From: Tetrapyrgos nigripes | Lineage: Eukaryota; Basidiomycota; Agaricomycetes; Agaricales; Campanellaceae | Assembly (NCBI GenBank): GCA_013368315.1 | Contig: JAACJM010000174.1 | Location: 62,001-126,000 of the forward strand | Direction of reading: 5' to 3' | Length of the DNA stretch: 64,000 nucleotides | In this document: piece after piece, positions 55,017 through 64,000 of the stretch | Layout: every line of letters begins with the position of its first letter | Position numbering within the stretch: position 1 is the first letter of the stretch | Made by a program: the position numbers and the translations under genes | The notes under the pieces: model-generated | What the model saw: the letters and a program-made list of their open reading frames with translations, nothing else | Database searches by the model: none | Told to the model about the DNA's origin: nothing

Positions 55017-55622
55017 AGTGATGTTTTGGATGGGGTCTGGACCCGTCTGACCTGTCAGGTCAAAATTGTCCAGGTCTGACATTGGACTCATCAAGTTCAA
55101 TGCATGATCTGTCAAAGATACAAGGGGGTCGGAAAAAAATTTAGTGCCTTGGTCGAGGAACCTACCTACCTTACCTTCTATATAAGGTAAGTTCACACAA
55201 GTTTACCTGCCAAATATAGTATGTGCACATGACCTCAAGTCTCGTGCTTTGCCGGACAGTTGGAACCTTACCCGGCTCGCGCTCAGAGATACTGCGTAAT
55301 TGTCATAAAACATCTGGTGAGCATATATTTATGTGTTTAACTTCACAGCTCACCAGATTGACACCCACCAGCATGCTTGCCAGCTCCAATTAGTCGGTAA
55401 AAAAAAAAATTTAAGGGCTTCACCAGGGAACCTACCTACCTAGCCCCAGTACAGGATTCTCCAGCCCAGACCCCCTTGCAAAGATAAAGCCAATTTTTTC
55501 ACTTGTAACTACACTACACTCTAGTAGTACAGAATTTGTAATACAAATACATGATCTGTCATGCATTGACCCTTTGGGGTCAGGTCAGAGGTCCAGGGGT
55601 CAATACAGATCCTGACATCACT
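55017..55622. mobile_element. possible inverted-repeat element, ~606 bp
   Basis: AGTGATGT at 55017 is mirrored by ACATCACT at 55615-55622, with looser inverted likeness further in (GGTCTGGACC / GGTCCAGGGGTC; ATGCATGATCTGTCA / ATGATCTGTCATGCAT). Two AAAAAAATTT-A followed by CCTACCTACC blocks (55133, 55387) are direct repeats inside. No clear TSD. Confidence 0.4.
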
Positions 55623-55822
55623 ATAGGTGGTTAGCAGAAGTGTATGTGAAGAAATTAATTACCATGAAACAATACACCTGTAAAATAACAATCAGCAAAC
55701 AACATGAATAGCTTGAATATGAAAATAGTAATCGTCTTGCCAGCATAGCTTGGCCTCTACCCCCCAGTGCATTCTTACTAGAACTTGAAGGCTAATAACA
55801 TTCTGAAACCTAGATTTTAAAC

Positions 55823-56107
55823 ATGCCTAGTATATTTAATCCAGGGTATGAGGATTCTGTGGGAATCTACCTGGACATAATGGTTCCCCATCTGGAAACA
55901 ATCTATCCCACTGCAATCATCCTCATCTCCCACCTCTACAAGAATAAACAAGACTCCATTCTCAAGAGTCTTTCTCAATCTCTGGAATTTGCAGCTCCTG
56001 CCCCATCATCCCAATCTGATCCACCAGCATACACACAGGCACATAGCACTCAAGATGGAGAGAATGATATTCAGGAAGTCGGTAGAGGAGATTCTGTGGT
56101 GGTTTGA
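55823..56107 (+). pseudogene. 7TM-like protein last exon, copy 2
   Basis: Same exon as 32175-32461: LETIYPTAIILISHLYKN then a polar tail ending GRGDSVVV. No upstream exons are present here, so it is a fragment although its own frame is open. Confidence 0.6.
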
Positions 56108-56193
56108 TCTGGAGATTTCGATTGAGGGATATAAAGCACAGCACGAATAGTGGGAAGGACTTGTTTATTTTACTTATGGAATGATTTTGCTAT

Positions 56194-56571
56194 GAAGGGG
56201 TGTGGGCCAGCGCTGAGCGTGGCGGAAACGAGTCCGGTGAGTTCAAATTTAAGACGCTAGACCACACTCCAGTGAAGATATTCAATGAAAAACGGATATT
56301 GCTGGTTCAATTTCTGAGAAAAGTACTAGAGTGTAGATCATTGTGTAGAATCAGAGGTGCAGAGCTATAATAAATATACATGAGAAGAAGATACAGCCCT
56401 CGAGCTCTTGAAAAGGGAATATTTACAAGAATAGGGGCACATATTCTCTATTACCGGAGAAAATCGGAAAGAAATTTGATCGAGACAGACAGAGGAAATC
56501 GGGAAAAACTCCACATAGCCACACGCAGAAACACAGTGTAAAGAACTTGTCCTCATTCTTTGGCCTCGTAA
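56194..56571. mobile_element. 378-bp insertion with tRNA-like head
   Basis: The segment is absent from the paralogous site at ~32545 (GCTATCTCTCTCA uninterrupted). TAT occurs on both sides. The first ~75 bases fold like a tRNA: GTGTGG/CCACAC acceptor-like stem, GCC...GGC D-arm, CGGA...TCCG arm, and GAGTTCAAATTT resembling a B box. A SINE is possible; the TSD is shorter than usual for one. Confidence 0.5.
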
Positions 56572-56954
56572 TATCTCTCATTTACTTATTCATTTATTCA
56601 AGCTCAAATTCAGAAGCTCGTACCGTCATTTGACTTGTTATGTAATTGTTCTTTGATACCATCTACACTTCAAGTTTCACTTGTCATACAACAAATTTTC
56701 CTACTTTTCTGACTTCTGAGTAGGCTGCAATGATTGCACTCCTTGATACCACAACATTTATACTCATCGCTGGGCACATCAAAGCTCTCCAGGATTTTCA
56801 ACCTCTCAAATCAAAGTTGGTACTATTTACTATTCACGATTACTTGCAGAGTCAAGTTACACTACGCTACATTTGAAATCGTCTTGGTGAGAGACTCGAG
56901 AACTCAAACCTCCTCTTATCACTGGATACATAAGGACAAGTGCAAGGAAGACTA

Positions 56955-57219
56955 CTGTATCATTTCAATCAATTCGTCTAGTCACAGGTCACAGGCCTAA
57001 AAATTGACGAAATTTTTGGGCCAGTCACAGGTCACAAAGGCCATTGACAAATTGTCCAGGCGGTGACCCCTGGATTTATGCCCCAAAAAGGAAATTTTTC
57101 GTCGCCTTCAGCGAAAAAATCTGTGGTGGTCACAGGTCCCACCAGCGATTGATGAAAATTTTATTTCATTTGTGCAGTTACAGTCACACCTCCCTGACGA
57201 ATTGATTGAAATGGTACAG
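56955..57219. mobile_element. Tc1/mariner-type MITE with TA target duplication
   Basis: 265 bp with inverted ends CTGTAYCATTTCAATCAATT continuing CGTC (one mismatch), flanked by TA at 56953-56954 and 57220-57221. The paralogue at ~32990 reads CCC-TA-ATAGG without the insert, matching the repaired site here (GAC-TA-ATAGG). The interior repeats GTCACAGGTCAC. Confidence 0.8.
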
Positions 57220-57229
57220 TAATAGGGAA

Positions 57230-57475
57230 ATGAAAAGAACAATAGTAAAAGCCAAGGAAGAAATCAAACACCAAAAGTACAATCAACACGACCATAGGTC
57301 AGCCTTACGCCATAATCATCCTGATTTCAAGACCCTCTTCTCTGCTCAGGCATACCATCCGCAACATTGAATTGCAGTAAGGCATATAGCAATCAGAAGG
57401 TGGAGGCCCAACCAGTAACCTATCCTGCAATAAAAACAGAAACATAAGAAATAAAAAACCAATACAAGAAGTCAT
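57230..57475. repeat. three-copy repeat (also 33000-33245 and 60690-60935)
   Basis: Shared landmarks: GGTACAATCAA, TTACGCCATAATCA and AAAACAGAAACATAAGAAAT (degraded in the third copy). The minus-strand reading contains a conserved SDCYxPYxxSMLRM stretch in two copies and a variant in the third, hinting at a coding ancestor. Confidence 0.65.
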
Positions 57476-57480
57476 CAAAT

Positions 57481-58651
57481 CTACCATCTCTGCAAGTTGA
57501 AGCTTCAATGCATGAGATTCCAGCTGTTGAAGAACCCCCCCCCCCCCCTGGCCCCTTTCTTTCTCCTCCCCTTTTCTTCCCCTCCCTCCACTGTCAATAT
57601 CCTTTATTATTGAGGCAAGACCCTTTGTACCCTTTGACAACATCTACTCCATTTTTTAGACTCTTGTGCCATTGAATGTTGAGGACGAAATTAAGGAGGA
57701 AGTTGCAATTTGGGTGAGGGCAGGAGCCTGTTCCATCTGCTGTGTGCTGTGCCAGTGAGGGCCCAGGGAACATGTACATTACACTATCATTTGGGTTAAG
57801 TTGGAAATAATATGCATATGGAACTCATGCTGATGATGACGTTTCGCGTGTAAGGGTTCTTTAGTTGCGGTTTGATGTTGGTGTTGATCTGAATCCTGAT
57901 GGCGAAGGCAACATGAGAAGCCAGACTCAACAGGCTGGAAGCTAATACAACATGAGATGAGATGGGAAACAGCTGGGGATGATATGTGCAGGCGGGGGAG
58001 AAAGGAAAGGGAAAACAGAGGCAAAAAGACAAGTTAGCTCGGTTCAAAGCCAAAAAAAGAAAATAGTAGAAGTGGTAGTACGTCTACTCACTTTTCTCTA
58101 TTCCTCCGCAAGGCTGGCCACCTCTAGCATCTACAAATTCTACAAATGTATGTTCAAGATCCCTCTAATCATCTGGTAATATCCTCCAACCTTGTCAAAT
58201 GCGCATACACCAATACTATGGGTTCTATACCCATCTTCCTCCCCCTGGCGCCCCATTTTCTCTTTCCCTCTTCCCCCTTACCCTGAACTGTGCTGTCATC
58301 CCCTCTCATCCACTGCACGTTCCCTTCGTGGTGCTGACTTTGACATGCAGATGCACAAAACCTGGCATCTAGGGTTGAAACTTGAAACCGTGTCTTGAAG
58401 GGACAATTGTAGAGGTCTCCATCACCTTACCAGCTCCTTCCAAAAGTTTTTCCATACAGTACGGGAGACAGTACCAGTTTACCCATACAGTCGCCGATCA
58501 TATATGTCTTTTATGGTCGTATATACAGGTATCGTATATTATAAATCATTCTTTGGGAGGTCATGGACGCTCTCGTCACAACGTCGGGGAGAAAAAGAGG
58601 GGCTCAATCATAAACCCATTAAGCATCCACTATCCAGTGTCCAACGTCCAA
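57481..58651. other. intergenic with a poly-C run
   Basis: A run of about 14 C at 57535 and a pyrimidine-rich stretch to 57590. A minus-strand frame with QQLESHALKLQLAEMVDL at ~57510 may be an exon remnant. No complete gene. Confidence 0.35.
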
Positions 58652-59218
58652 CTTGAAGAACGCAACAGCTGACTCTGCGTTGATAGCGTCTTTCGTTTCC
58701 TGCCTCGACCCAAACTACCAGCGGCGGATCACTCCCGACAAGACACCACCGAGAACAATTCCATAAAACGCCATAACTAGTATCAGTTTATGCTCTCGAT
58801 GAGGTGTATTGGGATAGCGATACCCATGGAGACTTGATGTCCTTCGGGATGACCATATTGTTCCCAGTTACAGCGGCGGATAGTTTTGTTGGTGAGACTG
58901 TTTTTAGTTTTTCGTGAAGGGTTTGGGAAGTGGGTGGATGGGTAAGGGCGGGAGCTAGGTCATTAGCGGGCGAGGGAGATGTGTGGAAGGACGACGGTTG
59001 GAACAGAAGGGTAGAGGTGGGTCGACGTCGCATGTAGATATCGATGTGGATATGGACAGGAAGGAGAACAGAAAGAAAATAGTTAGCATATCGTGTAAGA
59101 CGCCAAAAATGAGTAGAAGGGCGGGGACGAGAAGGAGAAGCGAAACTCACGCTTTGTACACCTTGGTAATCTCAACGAAACGATCCGCAATCTCCTCTAC
59201 GGTTTCGTTGGCAGTTGC
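58652..59218 (-). pseudogene. SEC63: SEC63 fragment, copy 2
   Basis: Exon remnant 59218-59151 encodes ETVEEIADRFVEITKVYKA. A 253-nt intron leads to 58897, where LTNKTIRRCNWEQYGHPEGH and VSMGIAIP follow. After a frame break YGIVLGGVLSGVIRRW, a TAG in place of an expected Trp, then FGSRQETKDAINAESAV are readable. This order fits the end of the J domain, the GHPDG motif and the third membrane helix of SEC63 (family knowledge from recall). The N-terminal part, including a clear HPD, is absent. It is a broken fragment paralogous to 29610-30368. Confidence 0.75.
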
Positions 59219-59345
59219 TCAGACTTTGTTGGGGTGACTGTGTTACGCGGACATGAAGTAGCAGTCGGTGGAGTAGTCGAGTGGGACGAGTTGGTAAGAG
59301 AGGCAGGAAAGGCGAGTTAGTCAAAACCGTGGACTGTCAACACAC

Positions 59346-60121
59346 ATGATCAGCGCGTCCGCGGTTTCGGCTATTTCGGATATTTCGGAACGGCCTCGGA
59401 TTTCTATTCCAATTTCGATGCATGTCTCTGTGACTCTCATATCCTCCCTCGTCTCCTTGCTGGCCGCCTTACTCTTACTCACTTTCATTGCGTTCATCAT
59501 CGACATCGCGCTATTTGCTTTCGTTCACCACGAGGCTGGAAACGTAAATGACGTAGGTGCAAGTGTGAATACCGCCCCTGGTACGTGACTTAACTTTTTC
59601 GAAAAAAAAGTGCTGATTGGTTCTCATCCCTCTTTTCTCTCCTTTCTCTTTTTATCCTCGATTCATGTTGCGCGAAGACCGACGCATTTGCGATATCGAC
59701 ACGCTTTGAATCCCCCAAAACTGGGCTTCCATCGATACGCGACTGATGCGCCCTTATTTTTACCCCTAATATTCTCATCAACCTCGTCATCGTCTCACAA
59801 CCCTGTCATTATATCTTCATATCCGCTCTATCAAAATCACGACGCATATGCCTTTCATCTCATTTTATTGCATCAACGTCCAACCTGCATGCATTCCCCG
59901 TCGCCCTTGTATTCATATACCATACGCCTACACGTCCACACGCGTCCTTATCTCAATCATCTCCAGGCTTCTGGCTCACATTCATCTCGCTCATTCTGAC
60001 CCTACTTGCTGGGTGTACGGTCTGTTTCGGAAGGAGAAGAGATAGGATGGCGGGTGCGACTGCGCCGGATTATCCCGTCACGGAGAAGAGAGGAATTTTC
60101 TCGAGATTTAGGAGGAATTAG
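59346..60121 (+). pseudogene. palI: PalI/SUR7-family (Rim9-like) fragment
   Basis: Exon 59346-59580 has a membrane helix LLAALLLLTFIAFIIDIALF followed by HHEAGNVNDVGASVNTAPG. A 386-nt intron joins to 59967, FWLTFISLILTLLAGCTVCF, then a basic tail RRRDRM...EKRGIFSRFRRN and a TAG at 60121. Helix 3, the TAPGFW join and the helix 4 plus basic end match the PalI/SUR7 family, membrane sensors of ambient pH or eisosome proteins. Helices 1-2 are missing, so it is partial. It lies back to back with the SEC63 fragment; copy 1 near 30.5 kb lacks it. Confidence 0.65.
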
Positions 60122-60689
60122 GCATTGTTTACTCAGGTGATGGGATGAGGAGGATGTGGAGCAATGGATGAATGAGGCACGATCTACTGAGACCGTGGCG
60201 CGTACTACGGGCGTGCATATACCTAAATCATGACGATTTGTTATGGGACAAGTTCGTCTTTTCTCGATTCTGGGTTCAACTTCACTCTAGATATACGCAT
60301 TATACCTTGCTTTTTGTTCCTGAACATTCTGAATGATTTTTTTACGACTAGGACTCTATTCGCTTGCTTCTACGTTTCGAGTGTCTTTTCTTCGTGTATA
60401 ATTCGTTGGAGACGTTAAATAACTGTTATGAACACAAGCTGAGGACTAAGACTCCTTCCTTTCTTTCCTCCTCGACCATCACTTCGCTTGCCTGCTCCTT
60501 TTCCACTCTCCCTCCCCAGCTATACCACCATCGTCACGACCAGTGTATACCAGCGAAGCCCAGAGGAAAGCAACTCGCATTGTTGACCTGACTATTCTCC
60601 CTACGATGACGAAGTTCTGTCTCTTATAGTTTTTGGTGAGCATTGAGCATGGCTTGCTCGTACTATGCATCTGAGTATTGCACTATAAA
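60122..60689. other. intergenic, no gene recognised
   Basis: Downstream region of the PalI-like fragment; no motif seen. Confidence 0.35.
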
Positions 60690-60935
60690 AACGAAAAGAA
60701 AACAAGGAAAACACGCTAAAGGTACAATCAACTCGACCATAGATTATATGCCTTACGCCATAATCACCCCGATCTCAAGTCTACCCCCTCGCCCCTAGCG
60801 TGCCCATACGGAACATTGAATTGTGGTAGGGTGTATAATAGCCGGTGGCTGGAGACCAAAACAGTACCCGAAACCGCGTCGCCACACCAAAAAAAAATGA
60901 AAATAGAAACGTAAAAGAAACTAAGGCGAGAAGTA
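60690..60935. repeat. three-copy repeat, third copy
   Basis: Diverged match to 57230-57475 and 33000-33245. Confidence 0.6.
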
Positions 60936-61744
60936 ATTTGAGACCAACGGCATGGACGAGACGCATCCGCTTCCTTCCAAAATGCAGGGAGGGAATTCCG
61001 ACCAGTGCCACTGGATGATCCCTCGTTCTCGTTCTGAAGAAAAAGAAAGAAATGGAAATTGACGTCACTCGGGAAAGCGAAAAAAAGTAGAGAAAACCTC
61101 GGACGAGAAGTCAAGAAGGAATTGATGCCGCCTTGATTTTCTTGTACTATGCTGCCGTTGCGTGTAGCGTGAGGGGCAAAATTTTGCCACGATCTACATC
61201 GTCGTTTGGGTTAAAGTTTGAAGAGTATATGGAAGTGCTGTCAGCAGTCACCCCCCTACTCCCCCATTCCTTCCCCCATGGATAACGGCAATCCCCCTCC
61301 ACACTACTTGACCATAAGCAAATACCAACGATGTGATCGTAGGCCTTTATACTTTTCTTTCTTTTTCTTTTTCTCCAGATCTTAACCTCCCCCCTTTCCC
61401 CCCCACTGGTTTTTGTCAGTGAAAGGTACACTGGCTCCAAACTGGACCTGGAGGCTGGGATTTGCCGCTCCTGCACCATCATATCAATTTATTGAATTGA
61501 CATCTATAACTCATTAATGGGATTGTCGATGGAGATAAAGAGTCTCAGGAAGTCAGTGGAAGCAATTCTGTTATGGTTTGATGAAGCTGGAATTCATGAA
61601 TTAGAGAATACTACCCCAGTCATTTACTTAAAAATACATGGTCTCTACTTACTTCCCTCTACAACTTGTTTCCCTGAATTAACCTCGAGTTTACAAATTC
61701 ATAGGAAGTGCTCTAGTGATCCAACAGAAGTGTACTGAAGCAAA
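60936..61744. other. intergenic with decayed 7TM tail, copy 3
   Basis: 61455-61585 matches the tail of the 7TM last exon (TTTGCCGCTCCTGCACCATC; AGGAAGTCAGTGGAAGCAAT; ends TGGTTTGAT) with a lost middle. The rest shows nothing definite. Confidence 0.4.
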
Positions 61745-63990
61745 CAGATATATTCAGATAGATAAGTAGCCAAGGTATATACACTCTAGTATGAACCCAT
61801 TACTCAAAACCATCATCTCCATTCCAGAATCCAGATACAAGTAATACCTTTCCATAAGCATAAGCATAACGTTCCCGCAGTCTGCAGAACCCATCCTCAG
61901 ATTAAAGTTCCCATCTGGACATTGAAGTCAACGGAGAACAGAGAACTGAGGAGAGGACCAGATCTAGATACATACATAGCTATTCCGAATGTGATTCACA
62001 GCCACACTGCCACAGCGTCGCCGTCACATATAACTCAAAGAAGAATGGCGAGCACGAGCAGGAAAACGCTAGAGAACACCAGTGAAAAATAACATCAGTA
62101 GCGCTGGTAGCAGAGGATTAAAGTGGAAAGGCTACTACGTACCTGGGACGCGAATACTAAAATACATATGTCGTGTGCAATGTATGGCAGGCAGCACGAG
62201 GAATCAATGATCTTGAAAGAGGTCAAATATTATATGTTAGTAAGATCGATTGAAGCAGCACACAAGAAGCATGCATACACATACATATACCCAGTCCCAC
62301 CGCTTGCCAGCCAGTGGATAACAGACCCAGAAGGTATTTCGTTATCTTGAGGACTCTTGTTCACAAAGGGTCTATCATGGAGAGAGGAAGGCAGTAGGGG
62401 GGGATCCAGTTTGGATAATAGACCAGGACTGTGACGCCAAGTTTACCAGTCATTTCCCTGGCATTGAATCGAGGTGGAGGAGGGGTAGACGGGGTTCTTG
62501 ACGAACATGAGAGCCTGAGGCAGAAGTGAGTAAGGGTCTAAAGGCCTCGCAAGATAACAAAAAGAGCAATGAAAAGGGAGGGAAGGAGAAAACGAGACCC
62601 GAAGCCAAAAGGCCCCGAAAATCCAAGAGGCCCATAGTCTAAGAGCACTGCACGGAAGGGGGGGAGGGGGGGTGGGGAAAGTAGGATCCAAGACTCCAGC
62701 CCACACTTTGCGTTGCGCACGCAACTAAAACCACCAAATCGAAATGGAAAATTCCAGAAAACATTCGAGCAAAAAGGTGGGGAAAGTGACAAAGGGACGA
62801 AAATATTCCAAGTCAACGCACCTTCCATGCATATCCGGACGTTGACCTCCCACCTCAATCACGAACCTCGCCAAACTGATGCTCTATACTCATGTCCCCT
62901 TTTCCCAGCCTCCCCTGCAACCTTGATGGTACAGAAATGCTCAATGCTCTCCTCTTCATCCCCTCCCCCCACGCCCTACGCCTACCCGTGCCCCCCCTCC
63001 CCTCCCTCCCCTCCCTCTCTTCGCTTCCATGGGCGCTGAATTCACGCTGGAGTAGATAAGGCAAGTCTATGAATAACGTAGTGTCAAGAACAGGTTCAGA
63101 TAGGGACTGGATGCCTCTCAGGCCACCACACAGGAACCAAAGACAAAGCAATAAGGCAAATAGATGGTATAGATGAGTAAGCCAGTACTGGGCCAGAGTC
63201 TACATAGTACTGAGGACAATGCTGAGCAGTATGGATCAGAGGGACAGAAGTGGACAGACTGAGGAACTATCTACAAAGCCCTGGAGTATATATACAAAAG
63301 TGCGAAGGAGAACAAGATTAGATCAGCAGGTACTGATGGAAACAATCAAGGAATGATAATCAGGTATCTAAGTGATGTCAATATGTGTAACAGGTACAGA
63401 TATGATCTGTCAATCAGAGAAATGATGCATCAAAGAAGATGGAAGCCATAGGTACAAGGAACATGATCTAGAACCAAAGAAGCGAAGAATGATGGAAGGG
63501 AGAAGAATGATGGAAGGGAGAAGAATGATGGAAGGAGAACAAAGAACAGGGTCTAGAAGCAAAGGCATGAAGGGATTCATGACACGTAGCATGTGGTCTT
63601 GTATTCGCTATGGCACTGAGTTGGACCGACGTAGATAGAGCAAGATTTGGGGATTGGGATTTGTGGTGTGAGTTTGGTTTTGGGTGGGTTCGGTATCCCG
63701 TCATCCGAGGCTGGGGAGGTTAATTGAGGAAGGCGTCTGAGGGTTTTATCAGCTTTGACTAGGACAACAGGAAAGGTGTTGACGAGAAATATGATAATGC
63801 GAGTGAGACTGTCAGTGTCAGCGTTTATTTTGATGATGTATCCACTACCAGAACTCCCACTCCAACATTCCAACTTCACCTCTCCAGTTGAAGGTTGACA
63901 GGAGAAGAGAAGAAAGGGGGAGAGAAGGGTGGGGGGAGAAGGTGGGGGGGAAAGAGTCGTTAGTTAGTTTGTCAAGCATAAAAGAGAAGA
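61745..63990. repeat. segmental repeat block gamma, copy 2, interrupted by a solo LTR
   Basis: Collinear with 33285-34774 and then with 43073-43260, skipping the 34777-43072 element. It carries its own insertion at 63082-63584. Frames that look open in copy 1 are broken here. Confidence 0.75.
63082..63584. mobile_element. solo LTR with TSD CGTAG, copy 2
   Basis: 503 bp, TGTCAAGAACAGGT...TTCATGACA, flanked by CGTAG (63077-63081, 63585-63589). The paralogous site at ~34606 has a single CGTAG. It is longer than the 5759-6204 copy partly because of three ~18-bp tandem units (GAAGAATGATGGAAGGGA) at 63483-63535. Confidence 0.9.
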
Positions 63991-64000
63991 ATGGTGCAGG

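Larger units (their letters stand above)
55770..57480. repeat. segmental repeat block beta, copy 2
   Basis: Paralogous to 32120-33245; interrupted by the insertions at 56194-56571 and 56955-57219. Confidence 0.75.

Noticed and set aside
58742..58785. Independent 19-codon mini-gene (start MAFYGIVLGG)
   Set aside because: Better explained as the third membrane helix segment of the SEC63 fragment; the reading continues past the TAG with SEC63-like residues.
1..64000. CRISPR array or bacterial operon
   Set aside because: Spliced genes and eukaryotic transposons throughout; no direct repeats with regular unique spacers. The 150-bp array has no spacers.

Overview
The window looks like transposon-dense DNA from a mushroom-forming basidiomycete (Agaricomycetes). 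Host-type genes have many short GT-AG introns of about 45-75 nt. The mobile content is typical of that class: a KDZ transposase with a CxC2-type cysteine cluster, a Plavaka transposase, a DUF6532 protein, an alpha-kinase, a chromodomain Gypsy element and a Copia element. No bacterial feature is visible. Family names come from motif recognition; no database search was run.

Layout. 1-5738 is a DNA transposon with ~106 bp terminal inverted repeats (TIRs). It carries a small Cys-rich gene, an alpha-kinase gene and a decayed integrase-type transposase. 5759-6204 is a solo LTR with a 5-bp target-site duplication (TSD). 7.1-24.1 kb is a block of multi-exon genes: two lineage-specific hypotheticals on the minus strand (474 aa and intact; the other broken), an intact 292-aa orphan, a broken KDZ transposase, an intact 515-aa DUF6532 protein, an intact 1031-aa Plavaka transposase divergent from it, and a doubtful coiled-coil gene. 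24.2-26.5 kb is a pol-less Copia copy that keeps one LTR and gag.

26.5-35.4 kb is non-genic: a CATCAG-ended element, decayed SEC63 and 7TM-type fragments, and segmental repeats. A second CATCAG-ended element (34777-43072) contains a pristine 7,095-bp Copia retrotransposon (35403-42497) with LTRs that look identical and one open 1977-codon ORF. 44137-49295 is a chromodomain Gypsy element. Its gag-protease-RT half is inverted relative to its RNase H-integrase half, yet both outer ends keep the same 5-bp TSD. 49.3-53.0 kb holds a short zinc-motif gene, a tRNA-like pol III promoter sequence and an F-box-type gene.

53.65-54.71 kb is a tandem array of ~150-bp units with a 450-bp higher-order period. 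55-64 kb is a mosaic of segments paralogous to 29.6-34.8 kb and 43.1-43.3 kb. Comparing the two mosaics gives natural empty sites that define the ends of a TA-flanked MITE (56955-57219), a solo LTR (63082-63584), a 378-bp tRNA-headed insertion and the large CATCAG-ended element.

How the parts relate. Three ages of mobile DNA are visible. Old copies (KDZ, integrase-type, gene B) carry in-frame TGA stops at positions that read naturally as CGA. Middle-aged copies are rearranged (Gypsy, gag-only Copia). Young copies are intact (Copia, Plavaka). The most unusual element is the alpha-kinase transposon, where two genes share a related cysteine module. Nothing in the window is an obvious core housekeeping gene; the SEC63 and PalI/SUR7 pieces are broken fragments.
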